Source of the DNA: Gonatopus flavifemur
Lineage: Eukaryota; Arthropoda; Insecta; Hymenoptera; Dryinidae
NCBI GenBank assembly: GCA_018340375.1
Contig: JAFFJZ010000012.1
Span: forward strand, 5,084,001-5,148,000
Direction: 5' to 3'
DNA length: 64,000 nt
Under the pieces are notes generated by a model. The model did not search any database, was not told where the DNA came from, and worked only from the letters and a program-made list of their open reading frames with translations. The first letter of the stretch is position 1, and each line of letters begins with the position of its first letter. Positions 22,045 to 32,588 of the stretch are shown here, piece after piece. The translations under genes were made by a program, and so were the position numbers.

Positions 22045-23006
22045 ATATATTTCATTGGAAGGAGAATCCGAGCGGAAATTTGTTACGACTACATTGCGGT
22101 CCTCGTCCTGTTTGCCAAATTATAAATACGGTCCTAATCAGGGTTGCCGGATCCGGCTGGTATACAAAATGTAACGCCTGATCAGATACGGTCCAAATGT
22201 GACCGACCGTTCCGGTTCCTTATCTGAAAAATGTATGGCACAGATTAGGTTACCAAATTCAAAATCGACCCATATCAGACTATTGAGTTCGACCCTTTTC
22301 TCCAAAATTCCATGCGGTACGTGCGTATCAGCTGGTTGTAGTACGCATCTGATGACTTTTCCCATGGCAGTTTTGACTCAACGAACGATTTTTTGAAGAT
22401 TCATCATCGAACAAAGTCTAGGACGATTTTCTTTCTGAAAGTTTACAAAGTTATGAAAAATGGAATTTTGTTTGCGAACGTAAACATTTTAGGACAGATT
22501 GTATTGTCAATATTTGTTTCCCATAACATCCGATTATCCATGATAACGTATTAATTTTTTCCTAATCTGTTTTTAAGACTCATATTTTTTGAGTTATGGC
22601 TATTGAAACATAGATAACTATGAATGATCGAAATAGTTGAATTTTTAAATGTCCACAACTTGAAAAAAAGGGGCTAAGAAACTGTTGGAAACATGAATAA
22701 TGAAATGCTTTAGGGAACAAATACTTTAAATGATTGAGTTGAAGAATATTTATATTGGAGAAAAACCATTCCCTCATAACTCAAAAACTGAGCCCTGCAT
22801 AAAATTGTTTCAAGAGAAAAATCTTCTTGAAATTCACCCAATAATTGATTTTGATCAGAATAAAACCTCATTTGCCAATAAAATCAAGAACATCTGATCC
22901 AAACAGAGATAGTTGAAATACAACATGGCGATAATGCGAGGCGTGGAATTTAGTATGCCTGAAATAAGAATACCGATGTCAGGTCCGAGTTGATAGAATC
23001 GTGATA
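22045..23006. other. no feature recognised
   Basis: No supported gene or repeat boundary. The short open frames at 22138-22396 lie on both strands and match nothing I know. Confidence 0.4.
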
Positions 23007-23011
23007 GGGTC

Positions 23012-23467
23012 TGTAGAGGCCCTTCGTTAGCTCGGAATTTTCAAATGTCTTAAACGATTAATAAAAGCCTCTACAATCAAATAAGAACGAAACAGGGAGA
23101 TTTCAAGGAATTAAGGAATTCAAAGATGCCGGTTCAATCACTTCTCTCGTTCAAACAATAATGTGGAATGTTTATTCATAAGCACATGAACTAAATGTTT
23201 ATGTATAACAAGACATGAAATTCGTTATCAGAGTCCGTAGTAATTACACAGATTGCGTGAATATCATACAAGGAAATATATTAATACAAGGAAAGTATCG
23301 AACTCGCATTGATCTAATTACACGGTAACGAAGATTCTAGTTATACGTATCGTGCTGCACTGTCTTCTTCTAATGAGAGCGACTTTCCGTACTTTTGAGA
23401 ATGATTGAACGACAGAGAGGGTTGGATTCTCCTCTCTGCTCCTCTTTCAAGGCGTTTGGCCGTAACA
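23012..23467. mobile_element. solo LTR (456 bp) with 5-bp TSD
   Basis: Begins TGTAGAGGCC and ends GGCCGTAACA, i.e. TG...CA, and is flanked by the perfect 5-bp direct repeat GGGTC at 23007-23011 and 23468-23472. An AATAAA lies at about 23060, reading plus, with an AG-rich 3' half. No internal retroviral-type genes lie on either side, so it is best read as the product of recombination between two LTRs. The clade (BEL/Pao, copia or gypsy) cannot be set from an LTR alone. Confidence 0.72.
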
Positions 23468-23472
23468 GGGTC

Positions 23473-23985
23473 CATACTAGAAAATCTCATCAGACCCGGA
23501 TTTGATGGAAAACGGTATGTCGCATCGCGAGAGTCTTACGGCAGTACACATTTGGGCCTGACGTGGAGTTCCTTGATACGTTATTTCATACGTGTACTTC
23601 ATTAGGACCCTATGTGGATTTGATGATAATTTATACCGTGATAGAGCCTGATTCAGACCGCGTCAGTATCACGGCTAGCCGTAACAGATTTATGCTCAGG
23701 AAATTATCATTTTGGCACCACAGTTGGCTATCCCAGCGTTATGGATGACTTCTATACATCAAATGCATAATTCGTGGAACCGAATTATCTTTCATGAATG
23801 CGAAAATGGAAATTTTTCATACAATACCTGTCTCATCAATCCTAAGGACTTCATAGTCCAATTAATGATCCCACTACTTCCGCGTGGATCACATACTACG
23901 TGGAGTTGATGCATTAACTCCACATATACCATTGGATGAATCAACAACATATCGTTCACTGGGTAGTCAGTAATATTACCAAGTG
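23473..23985. other. no feature recognised
   Basis: Several short plus-strand frames exist but show no motif; the sequence continues the pre-insertion flank of the solo LTR. Confidence 0.35.
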
Positions 23986-23989
23986 AAGT

Positions 23990-24240
23990 ACACTGGAAGA
24001 AATATTTATTTGTCCCCTCTCCATAAACAATTTATTCGCAGAAATTAAATATTCAATGAGATGCAAAAACTGATTACTCGTAGCAAAGAAATTATTTATT
24101 TAGAAGACCAATTCATTTGGGGCAAGCATTCCATTATTTGGTTTGATTAAATATTTTATTAATCCTGAGGAATATTTTATGGAGAGAGGACAAATAAACT
24201 ATTTGTTTGATTGAAAGGAATTTTTTCCCAGTTTATGCAA
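23990..24240. mobile_element. short TIR element, copy A (partner at 53885-54130)
   Basis: Left end CACTGGAAGAAATATTTATT and right end AATTTTTTCCCAGTTTATG are inverted, as are internal blocks ATTTGTCCCCTCTCCATAAA and TTTATGGAGAGAGGACAAAT. The same order of blocks occurs at 53885-54130, so this is a dispersed family. Non-coding. Confidence 0.6.
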
Positions 24241-24332
24241 CGCAGTTATGTGGATGATTCCGGTACATTCTCATTCGTTAATAGGCTCCACTTATCGAAC
24301 TTGAGTAACATCTTGAATCTGTCCTACCAGTA

Positions 24333-24971
24333 CCCAGTAAACACACGCACGTTTTAAAAACGTCAAAAACAGTCAATAACCACACGTTGTGGATTAGTGA
24401 TATTCTTGCGTTGATTTAACGTAAAAATGTCGCGGCAGATCACGTGTTTTTCAACCATAAAATAACGTTATATCAACGGTTTGAACATCGTTTAAAAGAC
24501 GTCAAATATTGACGTGTCCTCATGATGGTTCTAAAACGTGAATTGAATCCAACAAATTATTTTGAAAACTTTTCATTCAATATCGAGAACAATAGTATTT
24601 CTGAGTATGACAGAATTTGGAAAGTATGCTACACTATTTACTATCTTGCTCTTTGTTGAAATTTTAACCATTGTTCGGTTTTGTGCGACATTTTCAGCAG
24701 AATATCTTCAATTGAAGTTCAAACACAAGGTGTTATAAACACATTTTAAACGCGTGATTCAAACCCGTGCAAAACACGTTTTTTGAGGACGTCGTTTGAT
24801 GGTTATTTTTGAATATTAGTTTAAATTACACGTCATCAAAACGTAATTCCTGGTCGTCTATTTCCCTATCAAATTTCAACTAAGAATCAACGTTATGAAA
24901 TGAACGACTGACGTCCGTTTGACAGTCCAACGTTCTTTCAACGTTGAAATAACGTGTGTGTGTTTATTGGG
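24333..24971. mobile_element. TA-flanked hairpin-array element, word ACGT, overlapping the protease stop codon
   Basis: The ends CCCAGTAAACACACGCACGT and, reversed, CCCAATAAACACACACACGT are flanked by TA (24331-24332 and 24972-24973). The interior holds about 20 ACGT-centred words in both orientations (AACGTC, GACGTC, AACGTT, CACGTT), giving many short palindromes. On the minus strand the first bases of the right TIR are read as the last codons of the serine protease. Confidence 0.72.
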
Positions 24972-26117
24972 TATCTTCACTCTTGATAACTTCTTGAATC
25001 CACTCGATATAAGACGAAACCTTCACAAACACAGTCCACGGTAATGTTTTTTCACCACAAAAATACGATCCTGTCGAAACAACACCGACGATCCTCTCAT
25101 CCCTTCCATTCAGATCGGCGACCAGGGGTCCTCCAGAATCTCCCTAAAAGATAATCAACAATCACGTCCTATTCCATAGCAATTGATATCAATTGTCTCA
25201 CCAGGCAAGTATCTTCATAGCGTTCGTACGTAGGCATATAGCATAAGGTATTTGATGGTACCCACGTTAGGGACATACCACTTCTACGGCTGAGTCTTCT
25301 ACGACACTCGTAGGCATCTTGTATGGATAAAGTAGCGGAGTGTGGTACGGTTGGATATTCATCACGATACGACGTCTTTCCCCAACCAACAACCGTCCCA
25401 AATCCAATCCACGAACTGCGCGTTGTCGGTAACTTGATAGAGGATACAAATTCGTTGAACCGCAAAGGACGTTCTAATCTCAACAACGCTAGATCGTTTG
25501 ATATTACTCCCATTGAGCTCCTGTTCCACAAAAAGCCAGCATATTATTATAAAAGTATGATTTGTTAGAGGTCGACCGGAAACTTTTGCCGAGAATGACT
25601 GAGATTGAAGTTGAGACTATTGCTTTCGAAGAAAACTTGCAATCCGTGGATGAAAGTCTAGACAAATCTTCTAATATCAACATAATTGATAAAATGATTT
25701 CGATTTTAGGCTTATAATTTCAGCGTAAATGATCCTGAACTGGGAATAATGGCCTCAGCTTGAATTTTAGTCATTTGCGTAAGAAGTTTTCAGTCGATCT
25801 CTATAATTCGTTCTCACTTTGGTATCCGTCAAGTGACATTGACCTGGAATAATACGGGTGTACAAATGCACGAGCGATTGAAACGGTTTGTCGGAGTTCA
25901 TTAGAAGAGATGGGACCAGCGATGATATAAGTCCCCGTTTCAATCGTTTCGAAACAATGCCCCGCGGTTAAAATCCAAAGAGGATCGATTATCGCCCCAC
26001 TGCAGTGATCCGTAGGGGATGAAATCAGTGCTACATACGGGAAATCTTCCCAAGCTGATGGCCTACCACCGATCACTGGAGATGGAGTTGGTAATATTTC
26101 TGCTGGGCGATTTATGC
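24964..26117 (-). CDS. trypsin-like S1A serine protease, at least three exons
   Basis: Inferred exons on minus: 26117-25844, 25520-25202 and 25143-24964, all with AG...GT borders and matching phase (YYSR|SSMG split codon AG|G; DTCL|GDSGG in phase 0). The catalytic triad is visible: His in LTAGHC, Asp in SNDLALLRL, Ser in GDSGGPL. The residue six before the Ser is Asp (EDTCLGDS), the trypsin-type specificity residue. VIGG at the start of the protease domain is the activation-site sequence, so this is a secreted zymogen-type enzyme by family; the signal-peptide exon was not found upstream. The usual GVYT near the C-terminus is replaced by WTVF, which may alter the S1 pocket. The stop codon lies in the TIR of the element at 24333-24971. 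No frameshift, so probably a functional host gene. Confidence 0.85.
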
Positions 26118-26383
26118 CTGTGGATGAGTTACAAGAATTATTATTTAGATTCCCTATCGTTATATTGATCCACCGTTCCGTAACGTACATGGATTTACTT
26201 CAAGTTCTTCATCCTGCTTTTGTGTTATTTGAACTAGTTTTCTCTAACTCTAATTTCAATGCATTTTCAAAAATCCTCCAACTCCTTCATTAGAATTCTA
26301 CTGCAAAAATTGGGATGTTGCAGTACAATGTGCGGAAAAAATGAATTCACTAATATTTTTCAGTACCAAGATGCAATAAATTT

Positions 26384-26753
26384 CACGGAGAAAAAGGAAT
26401 TCGCTGTGGCAGCGAAATCTACTTTAGCTGGGTTCCTTTTGCCAGAGCAGCAAATTTTTTGCTGTGACAGCAAACTATTTGCTGTTCCAGCAATCTTTTT
26501 AGCTGCGACAGCGAATTTTTAGCTGTGGCAGCAAAGACTGTTTGCTATCCCAGCAAAATTTGTCTGCTATTCTGTATATAATACTGAAAATTTGCTGGCA
26601 GAGCAAACATTTTTTGCTGCCACAGCTAAAGAATTGCTGTCGTAGCTAACACGATTGCTGTTATAGCAAATTTTTAGCTAGGTCAGCAAAAAATTTTGCT
26701 ATTCTATATATAATACCTCGATTTGCTGCGTCAGCAAATTTTTTCTCTCCGTG
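26384..26753. mobile_element. hairpin-array element, word TTTGCTG/CAGCAAA
   Basis: Bounded by CACGGAGAAAA and TTTTTTCTCTCCGTG. Between the ends are about 12 mini-palindromes of the form TTTGCTGnnnCAGCAAA, with stems of 5-7 bp and loops of 3-5 bases (loop sequences TGG, TGA, TTC, CGA, ATCCC, GGCAG, CCA, GTCGT, GTTAT, AGGTC, CGT). A 30-bp block around GCTATTCTRTATATAATAC occurs twice, near 26573 and 26698. A related partial copy lies at 45195-45307. Flanking bases share only TT. Non-coding. Confidence 0.72.
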
Positions 26754-27277
26754 TTCCAGTTTCTCTTACAGCGCATTATTGAAAACTAGAGAGGTTTCAA
26801 CAAAGTGTCGATATTATCCCATGACTAAATCTATAGAATCTTTATATCGAATATGTTTAAGGATTATATGAAAGTTGTACAGAATATAATTCGTGAAAAC
26901 ACAATTCCATAAAATTTTTATTCAATACTTCTCTTACCGAACATTCTGCATTGACATACAGCCCAGAGTAGAGAAAAGATCATTTCTCGTCGCAACATTT
27001 TGGGAAACTAGAAGATGATTCCTATCTTCGAATGTATTAATACCTTGGTGAATCCACCTCGTTGTGAGAAAAAAAAATCTATAAATTATTCCATCGAATT
27101 GAATTTGCCCTTATCATATACAAATTTCAAGTGCTTGAAAATGAATAAAATTTGTCATTCGATCTGACACTTATCGAGAAATCATACGAAATCAATATTG
27201 ATCATAAGATAAAGTCAATGACACAGATCGAGCATCGCATGGTTCATTTATTCCTGCATTTTAAATCACAGAATTTC
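26754..27277. other. no feature recognised
   Basis: AT-rich, no supported gene or repeat end. Confidence 0.35.
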
Positions 27278-27279
27278 AA

Positions 27280-27500
27280 TGTTGTTGAAGTTTGAATCGT
27301 TCGTAGAAACGAAACGAAAATTCAAACTCACAAAATTTGATGAATCTTCGTTATTTACTTTCCCGAATCAATTTCTTGCAGTTGAAAACATCGTTTGAAG
27401 AATATGTTGCAAAATGTTGGGTCTCCAACAACTGAATATTTTGTTATCCGATCATTAATTCGTTCCAATGAACGATTCGAACTCCAGCAAGTTGGATGCT
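27280..27500 (+). repeat. dispersed repeat, copy 2 of 3
   Basis: Same block order as 11890-12130 (GTTTGAATCGTTC, GAAACGAAACGAAAATT, TTTTGTTATCC, GAACGATTCGAAC). A reverse-strand copy is at 31505-31705. Confidence 0.55.
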
Positions 27501-27677
27501 AATCGTCGTAATCAAGTTAGTTTTCAATTGAATGTATAAGTCAATGGGTGCAATCAAATTCTGTTTCAAGAATTCGAGCAATGATTCTCAAATATACTCT
27601 CTGCGCACTAATATACACACTAAGAAAAAGAATCATTAGATCAAAAGAAATAGATTTCTTTGGATCGAAGAAATGTT

Positions 27678-28282
27678 CCCATATAGCACAAATGTCTCAG
27701 TAATATCTCCAGCCCTGGTGAAAATGGAAGCGGGAAGGGAGAGTAAACGAAGCGTATGTTGGAGGGTAACCGAAAGGTTGATGAAAAGTATACGGAGCTT
27801 AGATGGGAGAGATACAAAGAGGGCATTGAAGCGGAGGAGGCGTATAAAATTCATGAAATCTGAATAAACAAATCGCATACCATAGCGAGAATCGAACCGA
27901 TGACTTTCACCATGGTGGACGAGAATTTTATCCATTGAGCCATGAATCGTCGTTGGGATAAACTGCTTGAAGACATTATTTGAAATCAGAATAAGTATGA
28001 TTCGCATGAGCTTAATGTAACTTACTATTACTTTACATGAAGCGTGTGTGAAACGGGATCGAGAGATTACGGGAGCGTGTATGGAAGTTATGATTTCATC
28101 ATTTTACCGCAAGCGGGCATCATACGCTTCACGAAGAGGGAATTGAAACATTTTTCGCTTTGTATGCGTTTCCTCTGCGCTTCGTGTATACGCTTCATCT
28201 TCACCAGGGAGAATATTCTGACAATATTACAATGTATCCAGAATATTCTGGAGATATTACTGAGACATTTGTGCTATGTGGG
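27678..28282. mobile_element. nested palindromic elements, words AAGCG and GAATATTC
   Basis: Outer inverted arms of 35 bp (CCCATATAGCACAAATGTC... at 27678 and its inverse ending 28282) enclose an inner element with ends CCCTGGTGAAAATGGAAGCG (27713) and CGCTTCATCTTCACCAGGG (ending 28209). The inner part repeats GAAGCG/CGCTTC words; the outer part near 28210-28250 repeats GAATATTC. The inner ends belong to the same CCCTG-GAAAA terminus type as 11235-11472. Confidence 0.6.
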
Positions 28283-29279
28283 TCTCTAATACACATTCCT
28301 TTCGATCGAAGCCTTGTGTTTAATTTCACAATGTCAATGTTTTGACTGAAATGAATCTTCTTTAATTCAAAGGAATTCGTTATTTCAATAATGCGAAATG
28401 GATATTTGGGGTAAAATTCGCCAAGTGTTCCCACCTGAAAATTTCAATCTCATCAATGTTGATGAAATTCCATGAATTTGTTGTACCAGTGACCCTCTTC
28501 ATATTGTGTTAACACCAGGTTTCTAGGAAGTCAGGTTTTCGTGGTACAGGGGTTTAAATTTTCAAGATTTTTTTGATCTGCGTTTTCTCGAAAAATCACC
28601 ATCCTCATTAATTCCATTTAATGAAAATTAAATTATTGATATTGTTAGGATTTTTTCTGAATTTCACGATAAAAATACTTTCATTCATGCAGAAGGAATA
28701 TTTCACATAGAAATTCGATTCTTAAAAGTATTTTTGCATTTTCCGGTCACTGCGCCCCTTTTGATATTCATAAAACCTTGATAAATCGAAAGCTTGATTC
28801 TTTAGCTTCAAAATCATACAGATTAAGAAATGGGATAAGAAGATTCCTCGAAATTACGGAGGGGTTTAAGTGCTCAGATCTCACACGTCCACCCGCTACC
28901 ATCGTGTATCAATACAACACTACGCGAACATTGTGTAATAATATTATATGCTAATCAATAATTCATTCTGCCGTAATTTTCTGTATTATTATCAGTGAAA
29001 ATCACTTCCAGAAATCAAATATCCTGTGATTCTTAATGCTATTCTCTGATTCTAATTCACTGAGGATTTGAATTCATTCTTATCAATCATATAAACTTCT
29101 GCTCTGAAGCTTCAATTGAATAGTGACTGTGGATATTTCCAGGGCAACCTGATTCTTTTTTATTTGTAACCTAACCAACCTCATTCTCTCCAATCTGAAC
29201 TCATCAACGGTTTTGTGTCGTTTTGAATGTACAGAGATAAATATCAAATCAGTGAAACTTTCTTGTTTATGAAGTTTTT
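28283..29279. other. intergenic; part resembles the long arm at 55315-55834
   Basis: No gene. Between about 28720 and 28810 the order GTATTTTTGCATTTT, AAAGCTTGATTCTTTAGCTTC and ATCATACAG resembles the 55315-55834 arm (GTTATTTTTGCATTTT, AAAGCTGGATTCTTCAGCTC, ATTGTGTAG), in the same orientation relative to the exon at 29343. Confidence 0.4.
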
Positions 29280-29342
29280 GTGATTGATTTTCTGCTGAAT
29301 TATTTTATTGAGGAAGGACTTTTTCCTACATGTAATGACACA

Positions 29343-29579
29343 ATGAAACGAAGGAGTTCAGGTGATCGTTGTTTCAATCCATTTCAATATCCCTGTCACA
29401 AAAAATCTTCAGATCTTCGAACCTTATCTTCAAATCTGAGAAAAAAATATCATCATCTACCCCCTGATACCCGAATATGTAGTAGATGCAGGAAAGACAT
29501 GACTGTACTATCTTCAATGTCACCTTTGTACGATGTCCAATCTGTTCAGATGGATACATGCGAGAATAATTCACTTGAG
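29343..29579 (+). pseudogene. orphan first exon of the unnamed DDE-like gene family
   Basis: From ATG at 29343 the frame reads RCFNPFQYPCHKK, SSDLRTLSSNLRKKYHHLP and ICSRCRKDM, matching the first exon of the gene at 56038-62892 (RCCNPSHKIH, RDLRTISPNLQKKFPSILP, GLCRKKA). Both exons end with SLE followed by a GTA-starting donor, so the splice site is conserved. The paired Cys residues suggest a zinc-binding N-terminal domain. No downstream catalytic exon was found in the next 20 kb; a satellite array follows at once, so this is probably a truncated copy. Confidence 0.65.
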
Positions 29580-29929
29580 GTAGTTCCGCTTTATTATTCG
29601 ATTCATCAAAAAAGTACACAGTATACATTGGGAAAAAAGATAATGGAGGCAACTACGCACGACAGTTGGGTACGTTTAAATACAATCCTTCGTCAATTCA
29701 ATTTGAATTCAAGGTTCATTCAAATATTCCCGCGTGGAAAAAAAAAGTATGGGAGAGAGCCTGGCTTGGATCTCGGTTGGAATCTGGCCCAGAGTATCTG
29801 CAAAAGTATGGCTGGGATCTCGCCACAGGCCGTTTCCCATACTAGTCTAAAGATCATGAAATGAGTTGGGTATTGATATGTTGATAACATTCTTGTCTCA
29901 GAATGCGTATTATCGAACTTTTATTCATC

Positions 29930-31290
29930 TGAATTAATTTGCGTATGGCAGGAGTATGGGAACGGGAGTTTGAGAAGAGAAAATGTTCAATCTCCCTGGC
30001 ATCATGGGCAGATAGTGCATAACAATGCATGGGAATAATATGGGATTCAAACTCAGAAGCAATTTTCGTCTCGGAATCCATTTTGTGCAATTATGGAAAT
30101 ATTTGGAATCAAATAATTTATAGTATGGCATGAGGATTGGAGAAACATATGGAATGGATTGAATAAGTTTGCTGGAATCAGTCAATATACGACACTTCTT
30201 TGGATATTTTGATTTGAATATTATTATTTGAACGAAACGGAATATGGGCGCACAGTTTGGAATTGGAATTTCAGTCACGACTGCGTTTCAGAATCTATAT
30301 CACCCAATGATTGTGAAAGTTTATCCATATTCGTTCGGGTATGGCAAGGGTATGGTAAGACTAAATCGCAGGAGGGAAACGTAGAATTTCTCTCACATCA
30401 TTCGGTGTACACTATGTCTTCGGATGTTATCATCCAGATCGGACGGAATATGGGGACAATATGGAATTCAAACTCGAAAGAAATTTCACTCTCGGGTATC
30501 CATGCTGTGTAGATTCTCAGATACTCCTATCCGAGTGAGTGGCAGTACGGCAAAAGTATCGGGATAACCTCACGGGAAAATTGGTAGTCTTGCTGATCCA
30601 TTCAGTATCTCTTCTGAATATTGACCACTTGATTGAATGGAATATGGGCACAGTATGGGAATTCAACTTTGCTCACAACTTCATTCGGGAACTTATATTA
30701 CCCACTTATCGCAACATTTTCATCCAAGATTGATTGATTCAAGTATGGCGGAGGTATTGGTATACTATATTGGAAGGGAAAACCGTATAATCTATCCCAG
30801 ATCATTTCCGAAGTAATATTACATTTGAATACTGTCTTTCGTTCGAATAAAGAATATGGGGACAATATGGGAATCAAACTCTGGAGGAATCTCCGCCAGG
30901 CGATCCATGCTGTGCCACTATTGAGATATTGCTTCTCGTTATTGTTCCAATATGGCTGGAGTATTGGGATGACATCTGGAATGAAGTAGATACACGCCCG
31001 GTGAAACTATTCGGCGTACAACATTCCTTTGAATATTAGACGCTTGATCAGATGGAGTATGGGCATGGTATGGGATTGAAACTTTGCACACAAATTTCAT
31101 TCAAGTAAGTGAAAGTATGGCAAGAGTATTGGAATAACATCACGGGAAAATGAGTAATTTTGCTGATCTATTCAGTACGTGATACTCTTCCGAATATTGT
31201 CCACTTGATTGAATAGAATATGGGCATAGTATGGGAATCAAAGTCTGCTCACAAATTCATTCCGAAACTTATTCTACCCAATTTATATCA
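29930..31290 (+). repeat. ~200-bp satellite-like tandem repeat
   Basis: Units carry GAATATGGGSACARTATGGGAAT-type blocks near 30240, 30450, 30640, 30850, 31060 and 31215, each followed by TCAAACT or similar, an ATTYCR block and a TATYRCCCA or ATCCATGCTGTG block. Spacing is about 160-215 bp. An inverted, more decayed part lies at 29930-30170. The short ORFs here are translations of the repeat. Confidence 0.65.
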
Positions 31291-31298
31291 CCCAATTA

Positions 31299-31423
31299 CA
31301 CAGCTGAGGCCACCAATCGAGTAGGTCATGAAAACCACCTCATTGGTGGCGGTAATCATTATAATTGGCTAGATTGGATTCAACCAACGAATTGATTACC
31401 TTAACCATACATTTTTCTCCGTG
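31299..31423. mobile_element. short hairpin-array element, word ATTGGTGG/CCACCAAT
   Basis: The right end is TTTTTCTCCGTG, the terminus also seen at 484, 26753 and about 45307. Inside are GCCACCAATCG, CCTCATTGGTGGCGG, TAATTGGC, CAACCAACG and GAATTGATTACC with GGTAATCA. The left end CACAGCTGAGG is a weak match. Non-coding. Confidence 0.4.
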
Positions 31424-31504
31424 AATAGACTTTGTCATTGTATTCTCATAGTATGGAAGACTTTCATGTCCAAGGAAATGATTGTATGTTAAGAATACTC
31501 AATC

Positions 31505-31705
31505 TTACCGAAGTTTGAAACGTTTATTGGAATGAATTAGTAATCAAATACACAATATGCAGCTGTTGAAGATCAAAAATTTTGCAGTCCATTTTTTGAG
31601 CGATGTTTTCAGTTCTCATGAGCTAATTTGAGGGAATGGATAACGATGATTCCTGAGATTTAATAAATGTGAATTTTTGTTTCGTTTCTATGAACGACTC
31701 GGGTG
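31505..31705 (-). repeat. dispersed repeat, copy 3 of 3 (reverse strand)
   Basis: Reversed, it gives the GAATCGTTC-like, GAAACRAAAC and GAAAACATCG blocks of 11890-12130 and 27280-27500. Confidence 0.5.
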
Positions 31706-31917
31706 AGGGAATTTTCCAAAATTATATATAAATTATATATAATTTCGAGAATTATCTCACTTGGGGATCCAAACTTCAACAACTTGAGTATACATCAATG
31801 TTTTGGATATTTTACATCTATCCCATCATTTTCGAATAGATTGGATTCTCTACACATATTCGTGAACACATATTCCTACACACATGTGGAGGCTGTTCAT
31901 TCTCCAGGCTGAAATGA

Positions 31918-32010
31918 GCGGAGCACCCATGCATAGCATCGTGCATAGTGCGAAGTACCCATGCATAGCATCGTGCATAGTGCGAAGTACTCATGCATAG
32001 TGGGCATAGT
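31918..32010. repeat. 32-bp tandem repeat, about 2.7 units
   Basis: Units begin at 31918, 31950 and 31982 with GCGRAGYACYCATGCATAG and end GTGCATAGT. The units are nearly identical, so the duplication is recent. Confidence 0.75.
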
Positions 32011-32349
32011 CCCAGCTCTGAAGTACATGAAAATTCCGAGTTAATATGTAAGGAGTGACTCCGAAAACTGCCTGTTTTTCGGATCTCAAATTTTGGAGTG
32101 GATTGTGCGCCAAATGATACTCATACCTTATGATGAAACGTAGAACCAAATACCAGTTAATACCAAGGATACGATCGGCATTGGAAGTTCGAATAAAATG
32201 AATGAATACATTCATGTATTGATACATCAAAAATATTAGAAAATATTTACATATTATATATACAATGACTATCATATACATATATCATCGATGGAAAGTC
32301 AAACGTGAGACTGAATTTGGGGTCATTTTTTGATTTGATATACTTCATA

Positions 32350-32588
32350 CCGTGAACTGGGGTTACTTAGGACTAAAGGCACATGTAGATCGTTGTCACT
32401 TTGACATGTATTTCATTGATGTGATGTTACTTTGTGACATGTATTCCCACGTTTATTCGCATATATTTTTTTCGATAAAACTATTGTTTTAATCATTTTA
32501 TTGCATATTTTCTTTGATAGTCCCAAACCGCATAGATAACGATCAGAGTTTATGACGCTCCAAGTTACAAAGTAACCCCAGTTTACGG
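32350..32588. mobile_element. 239-bp TA-flanked MITE
   Basis: Inverted ends CCGTGAACTGGGGTTACTT and, reversed, CCGTAAACTGGGGTTACTT with TA at 32348-32349 and 32589-32590. Non-coding. Confidence 0.75.

Noticed and set aside
26384..26753. CRISPR-like array of short palindromic repeats
   Set aside because: The DNA is eukaryotic, spacing is irregular, loops are 3-5 bases, no unique spacers exist, and TIRs bound the whole.
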